Shown here piece by piece: positions 7,782 through 19,633 of a DNA stretch of 64,000 nucleotides (position 1 is the first letter of the stretch; every line of letters starts with the position of its first letter). A model generated the notes under the pieces. That model was not told the DNA's origin and made no database searches. It saw only the letters and a program-made list of their open reading frames with translations. The stretch is from Defluviicoccus sp046348835 (lineage in GTDB: Bacteria > Pseudomonadota > Alphaproteobacteria > Rhodospirillales > Defluviicoccaceae), in assembly GCA_046348835.1 (NCBI GenBank), contig JAXMDM010000006.1, forward strand, positions 1 to 64,000, written 5' to 3'. The position numbers were made by a program, and so were the translations under genes.

Positions 7782-8282
7782 TCAGGCCTCGCCGACCGTC
7801 TCGATCATCGCCGCGGCGATGGCATCGGCGGCCGACTTGCCGCCCCAGATGACATACTGAAACGCCGGGAAGAAGCGCTCGCACTCCTGAATGGCGTTGT
7901 CGAAAATATCCTCGACCTGCTCGCGGCTGGCGCCGGTACAGCCGCGCAGGGGCAGTGCGTGGCGGAAGGCGAGCAGCCCTTCCTCCCCCCAGATGGCGAA
8001 ATGGCCCATCCAGATGCGGTCGTTGATCAGCGCCAGGAGTTCATGCACCTGGGCGCGGCGCTCCCGCGGCACCCGGGTGTCGAAGGCGAGGGTGAAGTGC
8101 ATCGCATCGGCGACGTCGTTCCAGGCGCAGAGGAAATTGTAGTCGCACCAGCGACCCGGCACGTGCACCGCCATTTCCTGATCGTTGGGCCGGTCGAAGA
8201 CCCAGTCGTTGGCGGCGACGACCGTCTCGATCACGTCGAGGGGGCTATCTGCCGAAGCTTCGGCCAATCGCATCAGGGTCAT
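7782..8282 (-). CDS. YbjN-domain protein
   Basis: 166 residues from the ATG at 8282, which follows a good GGAGAAACG ribosome site; the open frame extends upstream only as an overlap. The YbjN fold is recognisable by its alternating strands and the aromatic motif GRWCDYNFLCAWNDVADAMHF and the C-terminal FFPAFQYVIWGGKSAADAI. This family resembles type III secretion chaperones and affects stress and motility in enterobacteria; in Alphaproteobacteria its role is unknown. The fixed place between ubiK and proC suggests a housekeeping job. Confidence 0.85.
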   Translation of the reverse strand: MTLMRLAEASADSPLDVIETVVAANDWVFDRPNDQEMAVHVPGRWCDYNFLCAWNDVADAMHFTLAFDTRVPRERRAQVHELLALINDRIWMGHFAIWGEEGLLAFRHALPLRGCTGASREQVEDIFDNAIQECERFFPAFQYVIWGGKSAADAIAAAMIETVGEA

Positions 8283-8502
8283 CTTCGTTTCTCCTCGAAG
8301 GATGCGACGATAAGATGCGGGCGCGCTCCCGTCTCCTCTGGTCCCGGCCACTGCCCTAGTTCTTGCGGCTTCTCCTTGAGGATGCCCAATATGTAGGCTG
8401 CCAGAACCGTGCCCCTGTCGCAAGCCCGACGTCGCCGGCGGTGTCTGCGCCTTTCGATCGTCAGCGGCCGGCTTGGGACTGAGCCACGGGCGATGCGCCG
8501 GC

Positions 8503-8787
8503 TCACGCGCCTTGCTGCGGATCGGCCGCCGGCGGCTCGGTGCCACCCAGCCGGGCTTCCAGTTCGGCCACCCGGCGCTCGAGCCGCTCTTGCGCGCTCC
8601 GCGCCGCCGTTGCCACGGCCCTCACCGCCTCGAATTCTTCCCGGGTGACCAGATCCAGATCGGCGGCGAAACGCTCGATCCGCTGGCGGACCAACGCGTC
8701 CACCTCCTGCTTGACGCCGACCAGAGTGGACGCCGCGCCGCTCGCCACCTTGGCAAGGTCCTCCAGGATACGACTATTGGTTTGCAT
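8503..8787 (-). CDS. ubiK: Accessory factor UbiK (BMFP domain)
   Basis: 94 residues: a membrane-active helix (ILEDLAKVASGAASTLVGVKQEV), a linker, and a trimeric coiled coil (FEAVRAVATAARSAQERLERRVAELEARL). This is the BMFP/UbiK layout. UbiK supports ubiquinone biosynthesis with UbiJ in enterobacteria; here it begins the ubiK-ybjN-proC operon. The 287 bases upstream, between this start and the divergent phosphoesterase, hold the two promoters and nothing else I can identify. Confidence 0.85.
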   Translation of the reverse strand: MQTNSRILEDLAKVASGAASTLVGVKQEVDALVRQRIERFAADLDLVTREEFEAVRAVATAARSAQERLERRVAELEARLGGTEPPAADPQQGA

Positions 8788-9074
8788 GTTTCTTCGATCC
8801 CGAGAGGCGTTTTCCTTCGCCCCGTCGCGTCGTCGCCCCGGAACGCCCGGGGTGACCGCCGGACGCGGTCGCGCCTATGATATAAGGGGTGCGCCCGCCG
8901 GTGCAATGGCGGAAGACGGGCGCCCTCCGGCCCGCCCACAACCGCTGCCGCCGAAACCGACCCCGGCGGCGACCCGGCGGCGACCGCCGCCCCCCTGGTG
9001 GGCGGCGAAAAGGCCCGGTATGATCGGGCGGCATTCCTTTCGCCGCACAGTGCGGCCGCCGCCGTCGGACCCGC

Positions 9075-9866
9075 ATGAAGTGCCTCCTCCTCTCCGATCT
9101 CCACTACGCGCTGCCGCAGTTCGACTGGGCGCTGGCGCAGGCGGCGAAATTCGACCTGGTGGTCATCGCCGGCGACCATCTGGACATATCGGGGCATGTG
9201 GACTGCCGGGCGCAGACCACCGTCATCCTCGCCTACCTGCGGCGGCTGAAGGCCCGCGTTCCGCGGCTGATCGTGTCGTCCGGCAACCACGACCTGGATT
9301 CCGTCAACGCCGCCGGGGAGAAAGTGCCCCGCTGGATGGAGCGGGTGCGGGCGATGGGGATACCGACCGACGGCGACAGCGTGCCCATCGGCGACGCCCT
9401 GTTCACCGTCTGCCCGTGGTGGGACGGCCCGGTTACCCGGGCCGCGGTGGGCCGCCAGCTTGCCGCCGATGCCGCCAAGGAGAAGCGCCGCTGGGTCTGG
9501 GTCTACCACGCGCCGCCGGCCGGCTCGCCCACCTGCCGGGTCGGCGACCGGCTCGCCGGCGACGCCGACCTGGTGGCGTGGATCGAGGCGTTCCAGCCGG
9601 ACATGGTGCTGACCGGCCACATCCATGAAGCGCCGTTCGCCCGCGGCGGCTCGTGGATCGACCGCATCGGCCGCACCTGGGTGTTCAACGCCGGCCGCCA
9701 GATCGGCCCCGAGCCGTGCCACGTCGTCTGGGACACGGACGAGGACATTGCCATGTGGTTTTCGCTGATGGGCGCCGAGACCATTCGCCTGGATGCGCCG
9801 CTGGTCCGTCCGCTGGCGGCGCTGACGGCGCTGCCCGGGTGGCTGCGCGACCGGCCGCAGGCCTGA
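9075..9866 (+). CDS. Calcineurin-like metallophosphoesterase
   Basis: 263 residues with all dinuclear-metal motifs in order: SDLH (7-10), AGDHLD, SSGNHD, YHAPP and TGHIHEAP. It is short and has no accessory domain, resembling small cytoplasmic phosphoesterases. The spacing between motifs is normal, so it should be active with two metal ions. The substrate cannot be inferred: it could be a nucleotide, a phosphoprotein or a UDP-sugar. It is monocistronic and convergent with the cNMP-binding protein. Confidence 0.85.
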   Translation: MKCLLLSDLHYALPQFDWALAQAAKFDLVVIAGDHLDISGHVDCRAQTTVILAYLRRLKARVPRLIVSSGNHDLDSVNAAGEKVPRWMERVRAMGIPTDGDSVPIGDALFTVCPWWDGPVTRAAVGRQLAADAAKEKRRWVWVYHAPPAGSPTCRVGDRLAGDADLVAWIEAFQPDMVLTGHIHEAPFARGGSWIDRIGRTWVFNAGRQIGPEPCHVVWDTDEDIAMWFSLMGAETIRLDAPLVRPLAALTALPGWLRDRPQA

Positions 9867-9887
9867 AGGGGACGGGCGTTACGGCTG

Positions 9888-10373
9888 TCAGATCTTGGGA
9901 TCGGGATGGCGTTCCGAGCCGGGGAGGAATTCCTCCTCCTGCTGATGGAGCAGGCTCGCCAGCACCTCGTCGACCATCCCTAAGTGATCGTCACGGTCCT
10001 GGAACTGCGCCTTCAGATCGGCGAGGTAGGTGGTCATCCCATGCAGCCGCTGCGCCATCAGCTTGGTCAGGCAGTAGGTCAGGTCGGGGTGGGCACGGAG
10101 GAAACGGCTGGCGTCGGCCACCACGTACGCCCGCGCCGCCGAGAGCGTCCGCACCGTCGCGGTGTGGGGAATGTCCAACAGCGCCGAGATCTCGCCGAAC
10201 ACCGCGCCCGGTTCCGCCGCCACGTGCACCTGCACGTTGCCCTTGACCACCTCCACCTCCCCGTCGATGAGGATGGTCAGGGTGTCCGTCTTCGCCCCCT
10301 CGGCGACCCAGATCTCACCCGCTGCATAGCTCCGTTCGGGAAGCCCGTGGCAGAAATCGAGGATCGTGTTCAT
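9888..10373 (-). CDS. Cyclic-nucleotide-binding domain protein without HTH
   Basis: 161 residues. Residues 16-110 form a cNMP-binding beta roll: AAGEIWVAEGAKTDTLTILI, DGEVEV, then PGAVFGEISALLDIPHTATVR, which is the phosphate-binding cassette (GEIS...TATV in place of the usual GE...RSAT). After the C-helix there is only a short helical tail, with no helix-turn-helix, so it is not a transcription factor of Crp type. It may act as a regulatory subunit or stress-sensing protein. A GAGGGCCGG precedes the ATG. Confidence 0.75.
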   Translation of the reverse strand: MNTILDFCHGLPERSYAAGEIWVAEGAKTDTLTILIDGEVEVVKGNVQVHVAAEPGAVFGEISALLDIPHTATVRTLSAARAYVVADASRFLRAHPDLTYCLTKLMAQRLHGMTTYLADLKAQFQDRDDHLGMVDEVLASLLHQQEEEFLPGSERHPDPKI

Positions 10374-10559
10374 GATCCGGCCCTCGTAGCGCTAATCCGC
10401 CCCCGTGTCACCTGCCGATGACGGGCAGCTGCCCCGCCGAAAAAGAGCCGGCCGTCGTACGCCCGAGGCGCCCGAGGCGGCCGGCGCGCAAAATCGCTTG
10501 ACGCCAGAGCTTGCCGGAATACCCTTATTGGGGTAATTCTGGTGGGAAGGGTCCACGCC

Positions 10560-10859
10560 ATGCTGGGCAAGTGCGCGACCGGCGAGCTGGCCATCGGCGA
10601 TCAGTTCAGCCGGACCGAGGACGCCGAGACCGTATGGACGGTGCAGCGCCTCGTTCAGGTGCCGAAGCTGCCGAAACACGCGGTGATGACCTGCGACAAG
10701 CCGGTGCCGCGGCAGATCCTGGTCTCCGAGTTCGTCCTCCGCGACCGCCGCATGTACCGGGCGGTGCGGACGGTCGACGCCGCCGTCGCCCCGGCCTCGG
10801 CCGAGGCCGCCGTGCGCCCCCGCCGCGCCTGGCGGCTGGGCCGCCGATTGGGCCGCTAA
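10560..10859 (+). CDS. Small hypothetical protein
   Basis: 99 residues from the ATG at 10560, preceded by GGAAGGG; a GTG at 10542 would add six residues. The sequence (GELAIGDQFSRTEDAETVWTVQRLVQ, then LPKHAVMTCDKPVPRQILVSEFVL) looks like a small beta barrel with a basic, Ala/Arg-rich tail. The opening phrase 'GDQFSR...VWTVQRLV' recalls short regulatory or RNA-binding folds, but I do not assign a family. It is convergent with the nucleotide-sugar dehydrogenase gene. Confidence 0.55.
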   Translation: MLGKCATGELAIGDQFSRTEDAETVWTVQRLVQVPKLPKHAVMTCDKPVPRQILVSEFVLRDRRMYRAVRTVDAAVAPASAEAAVRPRRAWRLGRRLGR

Positions 10860-10874
10860 CCCGGGGCGGTCCCC

Positions 10875-12199
<1,325 letters not shown>

Positions 12200-12203
<4 letters not shown>

Positions 12204-13213
12204 TCCGGCGCCCTCGCCACCGGCGTCGGGGCCGGCGCAACGCTGCCACGCCGGGCGACGACGATGCCGGCGAGAATTACCGCCGCACCGGCGGCCTGCC
12301 AGCCGCCGATCGCCTCGCCGAACAGGAGCCAGGCGAGAAGCGCCGCGATCGCCGGCTGCAGCAGCAGGCCGACGGCGGAGAAGCTCGCCGGCAGATGCGC
12401 CAGGGCATAGGCGATCAGGCTCTGGCCGGCGGCGTGGCTGATCAGGGCGAGGCCGACCAGGGTCGCCCAGCCGGCCGCCGTCTGCGGCCACAGGCGCTCG
12501 CCGCTCGCCGCAGCGAGGATCAACAGCACGGCGGCGGTGACCAGCCCCGACTTCAGCATGATCGCCGCGGTCGACAAATCCCGCCGGAGCCGGGCGACGG
12601 CGACGATGTAGCCGGCGTAGAACAGCGCCGTCGCCAGCGCCAGGGCATCGCCGGCAAGATGCGCCTGGCTGAGGCGCACGCTCTCCCCCATCAGCAGGCC
12701 GGCGCCGAGAATGGCGATTGTCATCCCCACCAGGAACAGCGGCCGGACCCGCTCCCGCCACAGCAGCCAGCCGAGCAGGGTGACGAACACCGGGGCCAGA
12801 TTGGGGAACAAGGTGGCATTGGCGACCGACGTCAGGCGCAGGCTCCAATGCCACAGCGCCAGGTCGCCGGCGAAGCACAGACCGGCGACGACCAGCCCTG
12901 CCCCCAGTCCGGTTGCCGCGACGGGGGCAGACGGGGCAACACCGGCGTCGATGGTGGCATCGGCGGCGGCACTTCCGCCCCGGTCGCGGCGCTCCATCCG
13001 CTCCCAGACCCAGAACAGCGGCAGCGCCAGCGTCAGCCGATAGAAACCGGTGGCGATGGGCCCCACCTCGCTCAGGCGGACGAAGATGGGCGCGAAGGCG
13101 ATGGCGGCGGCGCCGGCGAACAGCGCGTAGAGGGCGAGCCGCTGCCGGGCCATACCGGAAGCCGGTACGGGCGGCGGCGGAATCATCGGCGCGGCGCTTC
13201 GCAACTGGGGCAT
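12200..13213 (-). CDS. DMT-superfamily (EamA) transporter
   Basis: 337 residues with two EamA repeats and about ten hydrophobic helices. The repeat signatures ALYALFAGAAAIAFAPIFVR and AFYRLTLALPLF... and, in the second repeat, GVSAVGLLLQPAIAALLAWL-type sequence (here SFSAVGLLLQPAIAALLAWL) are typical. A loop of 25 residues between helices 2 and 3 is Ala/Gly-rich. It probably exports a small metabolite. The coupling to a nucleotide-sugar dehydrogenase (ATGA overlap) is notable, but does not by itself prove a sugar substrate. Confidence 0.85.
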
Positions 13214-13346
13214 CCCGGGCTAATATCGGTGTTTCTTCGCCACCGCCAGAGGCACATTTCGTGGCGCACCGTGTCGCCCCTCGCCTGACCGGCGTTTCCG
13301 AAGCTCCCCGGCCGGCCGCCCTCGGCGGCCGAGGACGGCGGCCGAG

Positions 13347-14210
13347 ATGACCGACATCGGCCAACCCCGCCGCAACCGGCCGATGCCGACGGATGCGACC
13401 GCGGGCAAACGACCGGACGGGGACGGCGAGCGCTGCCGGCCGCTCTTGGACGCGGACGAGGCGCCGCCCTACCGCATCGTCAACCCGGACTCGACGACGC
13501 CGCTGCTGCTCGTCTGCGACCATGCCAGCAATGCGATTCCGCGGGCGCTCCGTCGCCTCGGCCTCGACGACGCCGACCTTGGCCGCCACATCGCCTACGA
13601 CATCGGTGCCGCCCGGCTCACCCTCGACCTCGCCCGCCGCCTTGAGTGCACCGCGGTCCTGGCCGGCTACTCGCGCCTCGTCATCGACCTCAACCGGCCG
13701 CCGGGCGATCCCCAGTCGATCCTGGCGGTCAGCGATAGCACCCCCATTCCAGGCAATCATGCGCTCGCCGACGCCGCGGCGGCGGAACGGGCGGAAGCGC
13801 TGCACTGGCCCTATCATCATGCCGTCGCCGCCGCCTTCGCCCGCCTCGGCCGGCTGGGGCCGGCGCCGCTGCTGTTCTCGGTGCACACCTTCACCCCGTC
13901 TTTGGGCGGCCTGGACCGCTTCTGGGACGCGGGCGTCCTATGGAACCGCGACCCCCGTTTCGCGGAGCCGCTGATCGACCTTCTGCGTCGGCAGCCGGGT
14001 CTGGCGATCGGCGACAACGAGCCCTACTCCGGCCGCCAACTCGCCTATACCCTCGATCTCCACGCCGGTACCGCCGGCCTGCCCGCCTGCGCCATCGAGG
14101 TGCGGCAGGACCATTGCGTGAACGAGGCGGACCTGGTGTGCTGGACCACCCTCCTCGGCGACGCGCTCAGCGCCATCCTCGCCATGCCCCACATGGGGAG
14201 GTACGGATGA
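13347..14210 (+). CDS. N-formylglutamate amidohydrolase family protein
   Basis: 287 residues. The FGase fold shows in LLLVCDHASNAIPRALRRLG, YDIGAARLTLDLARRL, GYSRLVIDLNRPPGDP and FSVHTFTPSLGG, including the conserved metal-region HAS, DLNR and HTF. The C-terminal part (GLPACAIEVRQDHC) closes the domain. The family hydrolyses N-formylglutamate in histidine breakdown, but distant members have other amide substrates. The last codon overlaps the start of a GCS2-type ligase (ATGA), suggesting a shared pathway with gamma-glutamyl chemistry rather than histidine use. Confidence 0.85.
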   Translation: MTDIGQPRRNRPMPTDATAGKRPDGDGERCRPLLDADEAPPYRIVNPDSTTPLLLVCDHASNAIPRALRRLGLDDADLGRHIAYDIGAARLTLDLARRLECTAVLAGYSRLVIDLNRPPGDPQSILAVSDSTPIPGNHALADAAAAERAEALHWPYHHAVAAAFARLGRLGPAPLLFSVHTFTPSLGGLDRFWDAGVLWNRDPRFAEPLIDLLRRQPGLAIGDNEPYSGRQLAYTLDLHAGTAGLPACAIEVRQDHCVNEADLVCWTTLLGDALSAILAMPHMGRYG

Positions 14211-15346
14211 ACCCCGGCATCACCCCCAGCTTCACCATCGGCATCGAGGAGGAATACATCCTGGTCGATCCCGGCAGCCGCGAGGTGGTGGGCGAACCGC
14301 CGCGGGGGCTGCTGGAGGCGTTCGAGGCGCGGCTGGCGGACCTGGTGCGGCCCGAGTTCCTCGCCTCCCAGATCGAGGTGGGGACACCCGTCTGCCGCAC
14401 CGCCGGCGAGGCCGGCACCGCCCTCGCCGGGTTGCGCGGCGCCGTCGCCGAGGTCGCCCGCGGCTTCGGCCTGGCGCCCATCGCCGCTTCGACCCATCCG
14501 TTCTCCGAATGGCGGACCCAGAAGCACACCGACAAGGACCGTTACCACACCCTCGCCATGGCGATGCAGGGCGTGGCGCGCCGCCTGTTGATCTGCGGCA
14601 TGCACGTCCACGTCGGCGTCGACGACGACGAGTTGCGCATCGATCTGATGAACCAGGTGACTTACTTCCTGCCCCATCTCCTGGCGCTGTCCACCTCGTC
14701 GCCGTTCTGGCGCGGCGAGGATTCCGGCCTGAACAGCTACCGGGTCAGCGTCTTCGACGAGCTTCCCCGCACCGGCCTGCCGTCGCTTTTCAGCTCGTGG
14801 GCGGAATACCGGCGGCACGTCGACATCCTCGTCGCCGCCGGCGTCCTCGAGGACAGCACCATGCTCTGGTGGGACATCCGTCCGAGCGACCGGTTCCCCA
14901 CCCTGGAGATGCGGATCACCGACATCTGCACCTCGCTCCCCGATGCCGTCGCCATCGCCGCCCTCTACCAGTGCGTGCTGCACATGCTCTACCGGCTGCG
15001 CCGCTCCAATCAGCGCTGGCGCATCTACGACCGGATGCTGGTGGAGGAGAACCGCTGGCGGGCAAAGCGGTACGGGATCGACGGCGGCCTGATCGACTTC
15101 GGCAAGGGAGCGGTCGTTTCCCTTGCGACGCTGATCGACGAACTCCTCGATCTCGTCGCCGAAGACGCGGAAACACTTGATTGTACTGCCCAGATCCGGC
15201 ATTGCCGGTCGATCGTCCAGCACGGAACGAGCGCACACCGGCAGCGCGCCGCCTACCGCGAAGCGCTGGATGCCGGTGCGTCGGAGAAGGAGGCTTTATA
15301 CGCCGTGGTCGATGGGCTGATCGCAGAGACGCGCATCGGCCTGTAG
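14207..15346 (+). CDS. Carboxylate-amine ligase, GCS2/YbdK family
   Basis: 379 residues from the ATG at 14207. The glutamate-cysteine ligase type 2 pattern is clear: FTIGIEEEYILVDP, EFLASQIEVGTPVC, the metal-site GMHVHVGVDDDEL, and YRVSVFDELPRTGLP with DIRPSDRFPTLEMRITD. YbdK-type enzymes have weak glutamate-cysteine ligase activity, and the true substrate is often unknown. Coupled to the upstream formylglutamate hydrolase by a four-base overlap and followed 26 bases later by a CBS protein. Confidence 0.9.
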   Translation: MNPGITPSFTIGIEEEYILVDPGSREVVGEPPRGLLEAFEARLADLVRPEFLASQIEVGTPVCRTAGEAGTALAGLRGAVAEVARGFGLAPIAASTHPFSEWRTQKHTDKDRYHTLAMAMQGVARRLLICGMHVHVGVDDDELRIDLMNQVTYFLPHLLALSTSSPFWRGEDSGLNSYRVSVFDELPRTGLPSLFSSWAEYRRHVDILVAAGVLEDSTMLWWDIRPSDRFPTLEMRITDICTSLPDAVAIAALYQCVLHMLYRLRRSNQRWRIYDRMLVEENRWRAKRYGIDGGLIDFGKGAVVSLATLIDELLDLVAEDAETLDCTAQIRHCRSIVQHGTSAHRQRAAYREALDAGASEKEALYAVVDGLIAETRIGL

Positions 15347-15372
15347 ACTGAGGCGGAACCGGGAGGAAACCA

Positions 15373-15801
15373 ATGTTCGTATCGGATATCCTGCGCCACA
15401 AAGGCACGCGTATCATCTCGGTCAAGGCGGACGAACCGGTCGCCGATGCGGTGGCGCTGATGTGCGCCAATCGGATCGGTGCCGTCCTCGTCCTCGACGG
15501 GGATGGCGGCATCGCCGGCATCCTGTCGGAGCGAGATCTGGTGCGCAGCCTGCCGCACCACGGGCGGACGATCATGGAGAAGACGGTGGGCGATCTGATG
15601 ACCTCGCCGGTGATCACCTGCTCGCCCAAGGACCCGGTGGCGGCGATCGAGGGGCTGATGACCTCCAACCGGTTCCGCCACGTGCCGGTCGTCGACGACG
15701 GGCACGTGATCGGGATGATCTCCATCGGCGACGTGGTCAAGAACCGGATCGAGGAGGCGCAGGCGGAGGTGGATGCGCTGCGCCGCTACATCGCCCTCTG
15801 A
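15373..15801 (+). CDS. Two-CBS-domain protein
   Basis: 142 residues with a pair of CBS motifs: residues 1-65 (FVSDILRHKGTRIISVKADE ... RIGAVLVLDGDGGIAGILSERD) and 75-130 (VGDLMTSPVITCSPKDPV ... FRHVPVVDDGHVIGMISIGDVV). The tail VKNRIEEAQAEVDALRRYI is a common extension in stand-alone CBS proteins of Alphaproteobacteria. Such pairs bind AMP, ATP or NAD and regulate a partner. A strong GGGAGGAAACC ribosome site precedes the ATG. Last gene of a three-gene run. Confidence 0.9.
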   Translation: MFVSDILRHKGTRIISVKADEPVADAVALMCANRIGAVLVLDGDGGIAGILSERDLVRSLPHHGRTIMEKTVGDLMTSPVITCSPKDPVAAIEGLMTSNRFRHVPVVDDGHVIGMISIGDVVKNRIEEAQAEVDALRRYIAL

Positions 15802-15853
15802 CGTCTCCGCCCGCCGATGGTCCCGGGCCGTCCGGGTGCGCCCGTGCCGGGGG

Positions 15854-15882
15854 AGGCTCAGGCAGGCTCAGGCAGGCTCGGG
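15854..15882. repeat. 10-bp tandem repeat overlapping a stop codon
   Basis: AGGCTCAGGC is present twice, followed by a partial third copy (AGGCTCGGG). The minus-strand stop codon of the neighbouring gene (15868-15870) lies inside it, so a change in copy number would extend or shorten that protein's C-terminus (now ...PEPA). Confidence 0.65.
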
Positions 15883-16455
15883 TGCACCGGCGGCGCCGAG
15901 GCGAAGATAGCGGACGCCGGCGATTCGCACCGCCGAGACGACGATATCGCCGTCGATGCTGCCGCCGAGCCCGGCCGGGTCGGCCGAAACCAGGTTGTGC
16001 CCGGTGCCGAAGTCGATCCGGACCAGGCCCTCCGGCTCGCGCTCGATCAAGAGAACGTCCGAACGGTCGCTGCCGAGGCGCCGCGCCCGTTCGGGATCGA
16101 GAGAGGGAATCGCGCCCCGCGGGTCTTCCATGGCGGCGATGACGTACACCCGGCGCCAGGAAAACGGCAGCACCGAGGATAGGGGGAAGGGCGTTCCCTC
16201 GGCGAGGAGGGCGGTCAGGCGGGCGCGGAAGGCGCGCCGCAGCGCCGTCTTCTCGGCCCGGCCGATGCGGCCGCTGACCCGCGGCTCGCCGCCCCGCAGC
16301 AGCCGGGCGACGACCGAAGTCGCCACAATCAGCGGCAACACCAGCGCCGCGGCGAGGATGCGCCGGCCGCGGCCGAGGGCTTCCGCCGGTGCCGCCGTAT
16401 CGCCCTGGCGCAATACCCATGCAGTCAAAGGGCGGCGCCCGCTATGTATTGTCAT
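15868..16455 (-). CDS. Membrane-anchored hypothetical protein
   Basis: 195 residues with one hydrophobic helix near 32-51 (ILAAALVLPLIVATSVVARLL). The rest, with VLPFSWRRVYVIAAMEDPRG, then LLIEREPEGLVRIDFGTGHNLV and DGDIVVSAVRIAGVRYLRL, looks like a beta-rich domain on one side of the membrane. I do not recognise a family. It is a single gene between the CBS protein and purH. A 134-base gap upstream separates it from purH. Confidence 0.55.
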   Translation of the reverse strand: MTIHSGRRPLTAWVLRQGDTAAPAEALGRGRRILAAALVLPLIVATSVVARLLRGGEPRVSGRIGRAEKTALRRAFRARLTALLAEGTPFPLSSVLPFSWRRVYVIAAMEDPRGAIPSLDPERARRLGSDRSDVLLIEREPEGLVRIDFGTGHNLVSADPAGLGGSIDGDIVVSAVRIAGVRYLRLGAAGAPEPA

Positions 16456-16589
16456 CGTTTAAAGCCGTCCCGTTATTAGCGGCCTTCCCCTGCTGCACAA
16501 ACTGCCCGAAATAAGAACTATTAGCAACCGCCGCGCGTTGCCCATTTGGCGTGGAAAGGGGCCTCCACCGCCGGACCCGACGGCCGGTC

Positions 16590-18161
<1,572 letters not shown>

Positions 18162-18347
18162 CGGGGGTCCCTTCCCTGGTTCTTCGCGGCTGTCGCCGGG
18201 CGGGATATTTAGCAAGCCGGACGGCTTCGTGCACCCGTGAGCTGAGCGAACCGGGTGAGCCAGTTAGCTGAGCGGCGGGTTTGACCGCGATCAGGAAAAA
18301 CCTTACGGTTGTGATGGTGGGTGGAGTTTCGCTTAGGGGGAACGCGG

Positions 18348-19487
18348 ATGTGGGTTAGGGACATCAGCGTCGGTTCGATTGCGGATGCCGTAAGGTTCGC
18401 GGTGTTCCTCGTCTTCCTGCTGACCTCGGCCGCCCCTCCGGCGTTAGCCGAGGCGATGCCGCCGAAGTTGGCTTTCATCGGCGAAGCGACGATACCGCCC
18501 GGCTTCCAGTTCGGAGGGACCCCGGTGGGCGGCCTGTCCGGGATCGACTACGCGCCCGACGACGATTTATTCTATGCCATCAGCGACGACCGATCGAAAT
18601 TCGCCCCGGCCCGGTTTTACACGCTGCACATCGATCTGGCCGACGGCACTCTCGGTCCGGGCGACATCTCCTTGCGCAGCGTCGTCATCATCCGCAAGGC
18701 GGATGGCGATCCCTTCGACGCCGGCTCGGTCGATCCCGAGGCGATTCGCTACGATGCCGCCAGCGACAGTCTCTATTGGACGAGCGAAGGAGACGCCGCT
18801 GCTCTGATACCCCCCTCGGTGCGCCAGATGACACCCGACGGCGCGTTCATTCGCCAACTCGATCTGCCGCGCAAGTTCGTCCCGACCGCCAGACCGAGCG
18901 GCGTCCGCGCCAACTTCGCTTTCGAGAGCCTTACCCTGTTGCCCGGTTCGCTTCGAACGCTCACCGGCAGCGAAAACGCCCTCTTCCAGGACGGCCCGGC
19001 GGCCTCGCCGAGCACGGGCAGCCCGGCGCGCTGGCTCGAGAACGCCACCGTCGGAGGCGGCGCTTTGCGGGAATTCGTCTACGTCACCGATCCGGTGGCC
19101 TCGCCCCCCGATCCGCCGTCCGCCTCTTCGCTCGCCGGCCTGGTCGATTTGCTGGCGGTGGACAAGACTCACTATCTGGCGCTCGAGCGATCGTTCTCTG
19201 CCGGCGTCGGCCACAGCATCAAGCTCTACTATTGCAGCATCGTCGGCGCTACCAATGTCCGGTCCTTCCCCAGCATCGTCGGCCGCGCGGTACAGCCGGT
19301 GAGCAAGCAACTCGTCGCCGATCTCGCCGATTTCGGCCTTGTGCCCGACAACATCGAAGGCGTCACCTTCGGCCCGCGACTGCCCGACGGCAAGCGATCG
19401 CTGATCTTCGTCTCCGACAACAACTTCAGCGCAACCCGAGGCACGCGGTTGTTGGCCTTCCGCTACACCCCGCCCCGCTCCCATTGA
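18348..19487 (+). CDS. Secreted esterase-like phytase family protein
   Basis: 379 residues from the ATG at 18348, which has AGGGGGA upstream; a GTG at 18321 is possible. A signal peptide (RFAVFLVFLLTSAAPPALAEA) sends it to the periplasm. The mature part has the repeated beta-propeller phrases of the esterase-like phytase group: GGLSGIDYAPDDDLFYAISDD, DPEAIRYDAASDSLYWTSEG and DNIEGVTFGPRLPDGKRSLI, ending in VSDNNFS. Activity on phosphoesters is a family inference only. It is monocistronic. Confidence 0.8.
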   Translation: MWVRDISVGSIADAVRFAVFLVFLLTSAAPPALAEAMPPKLAFIGEATIPPGFQFGGTPVGGLSGIDYAPDDDLFYAISDDRSKFAPARFYTLHIDLADGTLGPGDISLRSVVIIRKADGDPFDAGSVDPEAIRYDAASDSLYWTSEGDAAALIPPSVRQMTPDGAFIRQLDLPRKFVPTARPSGVRANFAFESLTLLPGSLRTLTGSENALFQDGPAASPSTGSPARWLENATVGGGALREFVYVTDPVASPPDPPSASSLAGLVDLLAVDKTHYLALERSFSAGVGHSIKLYYCSIVGATNVRSFPSIVGRAVQPVSKQLVADLADFGLVPDNIEGVTFGPRLPDGKRSLIFVSDNNFSATRGTRLLAFRYTPPRSH

Positions 19488-19633
19488 GCCGCCCCCCGGC
19501 CGAGCCGGTGGGGGATTCATGGACGTTGATCCACTGGCGGCACGCGCACCGTTCCCCGATAATCAGCGCAAGATCGACATCGCGGCACCGTCGGCAATAA
19601 CCCACGCACAAGATCGACAGCGGAGGGCGTTTC

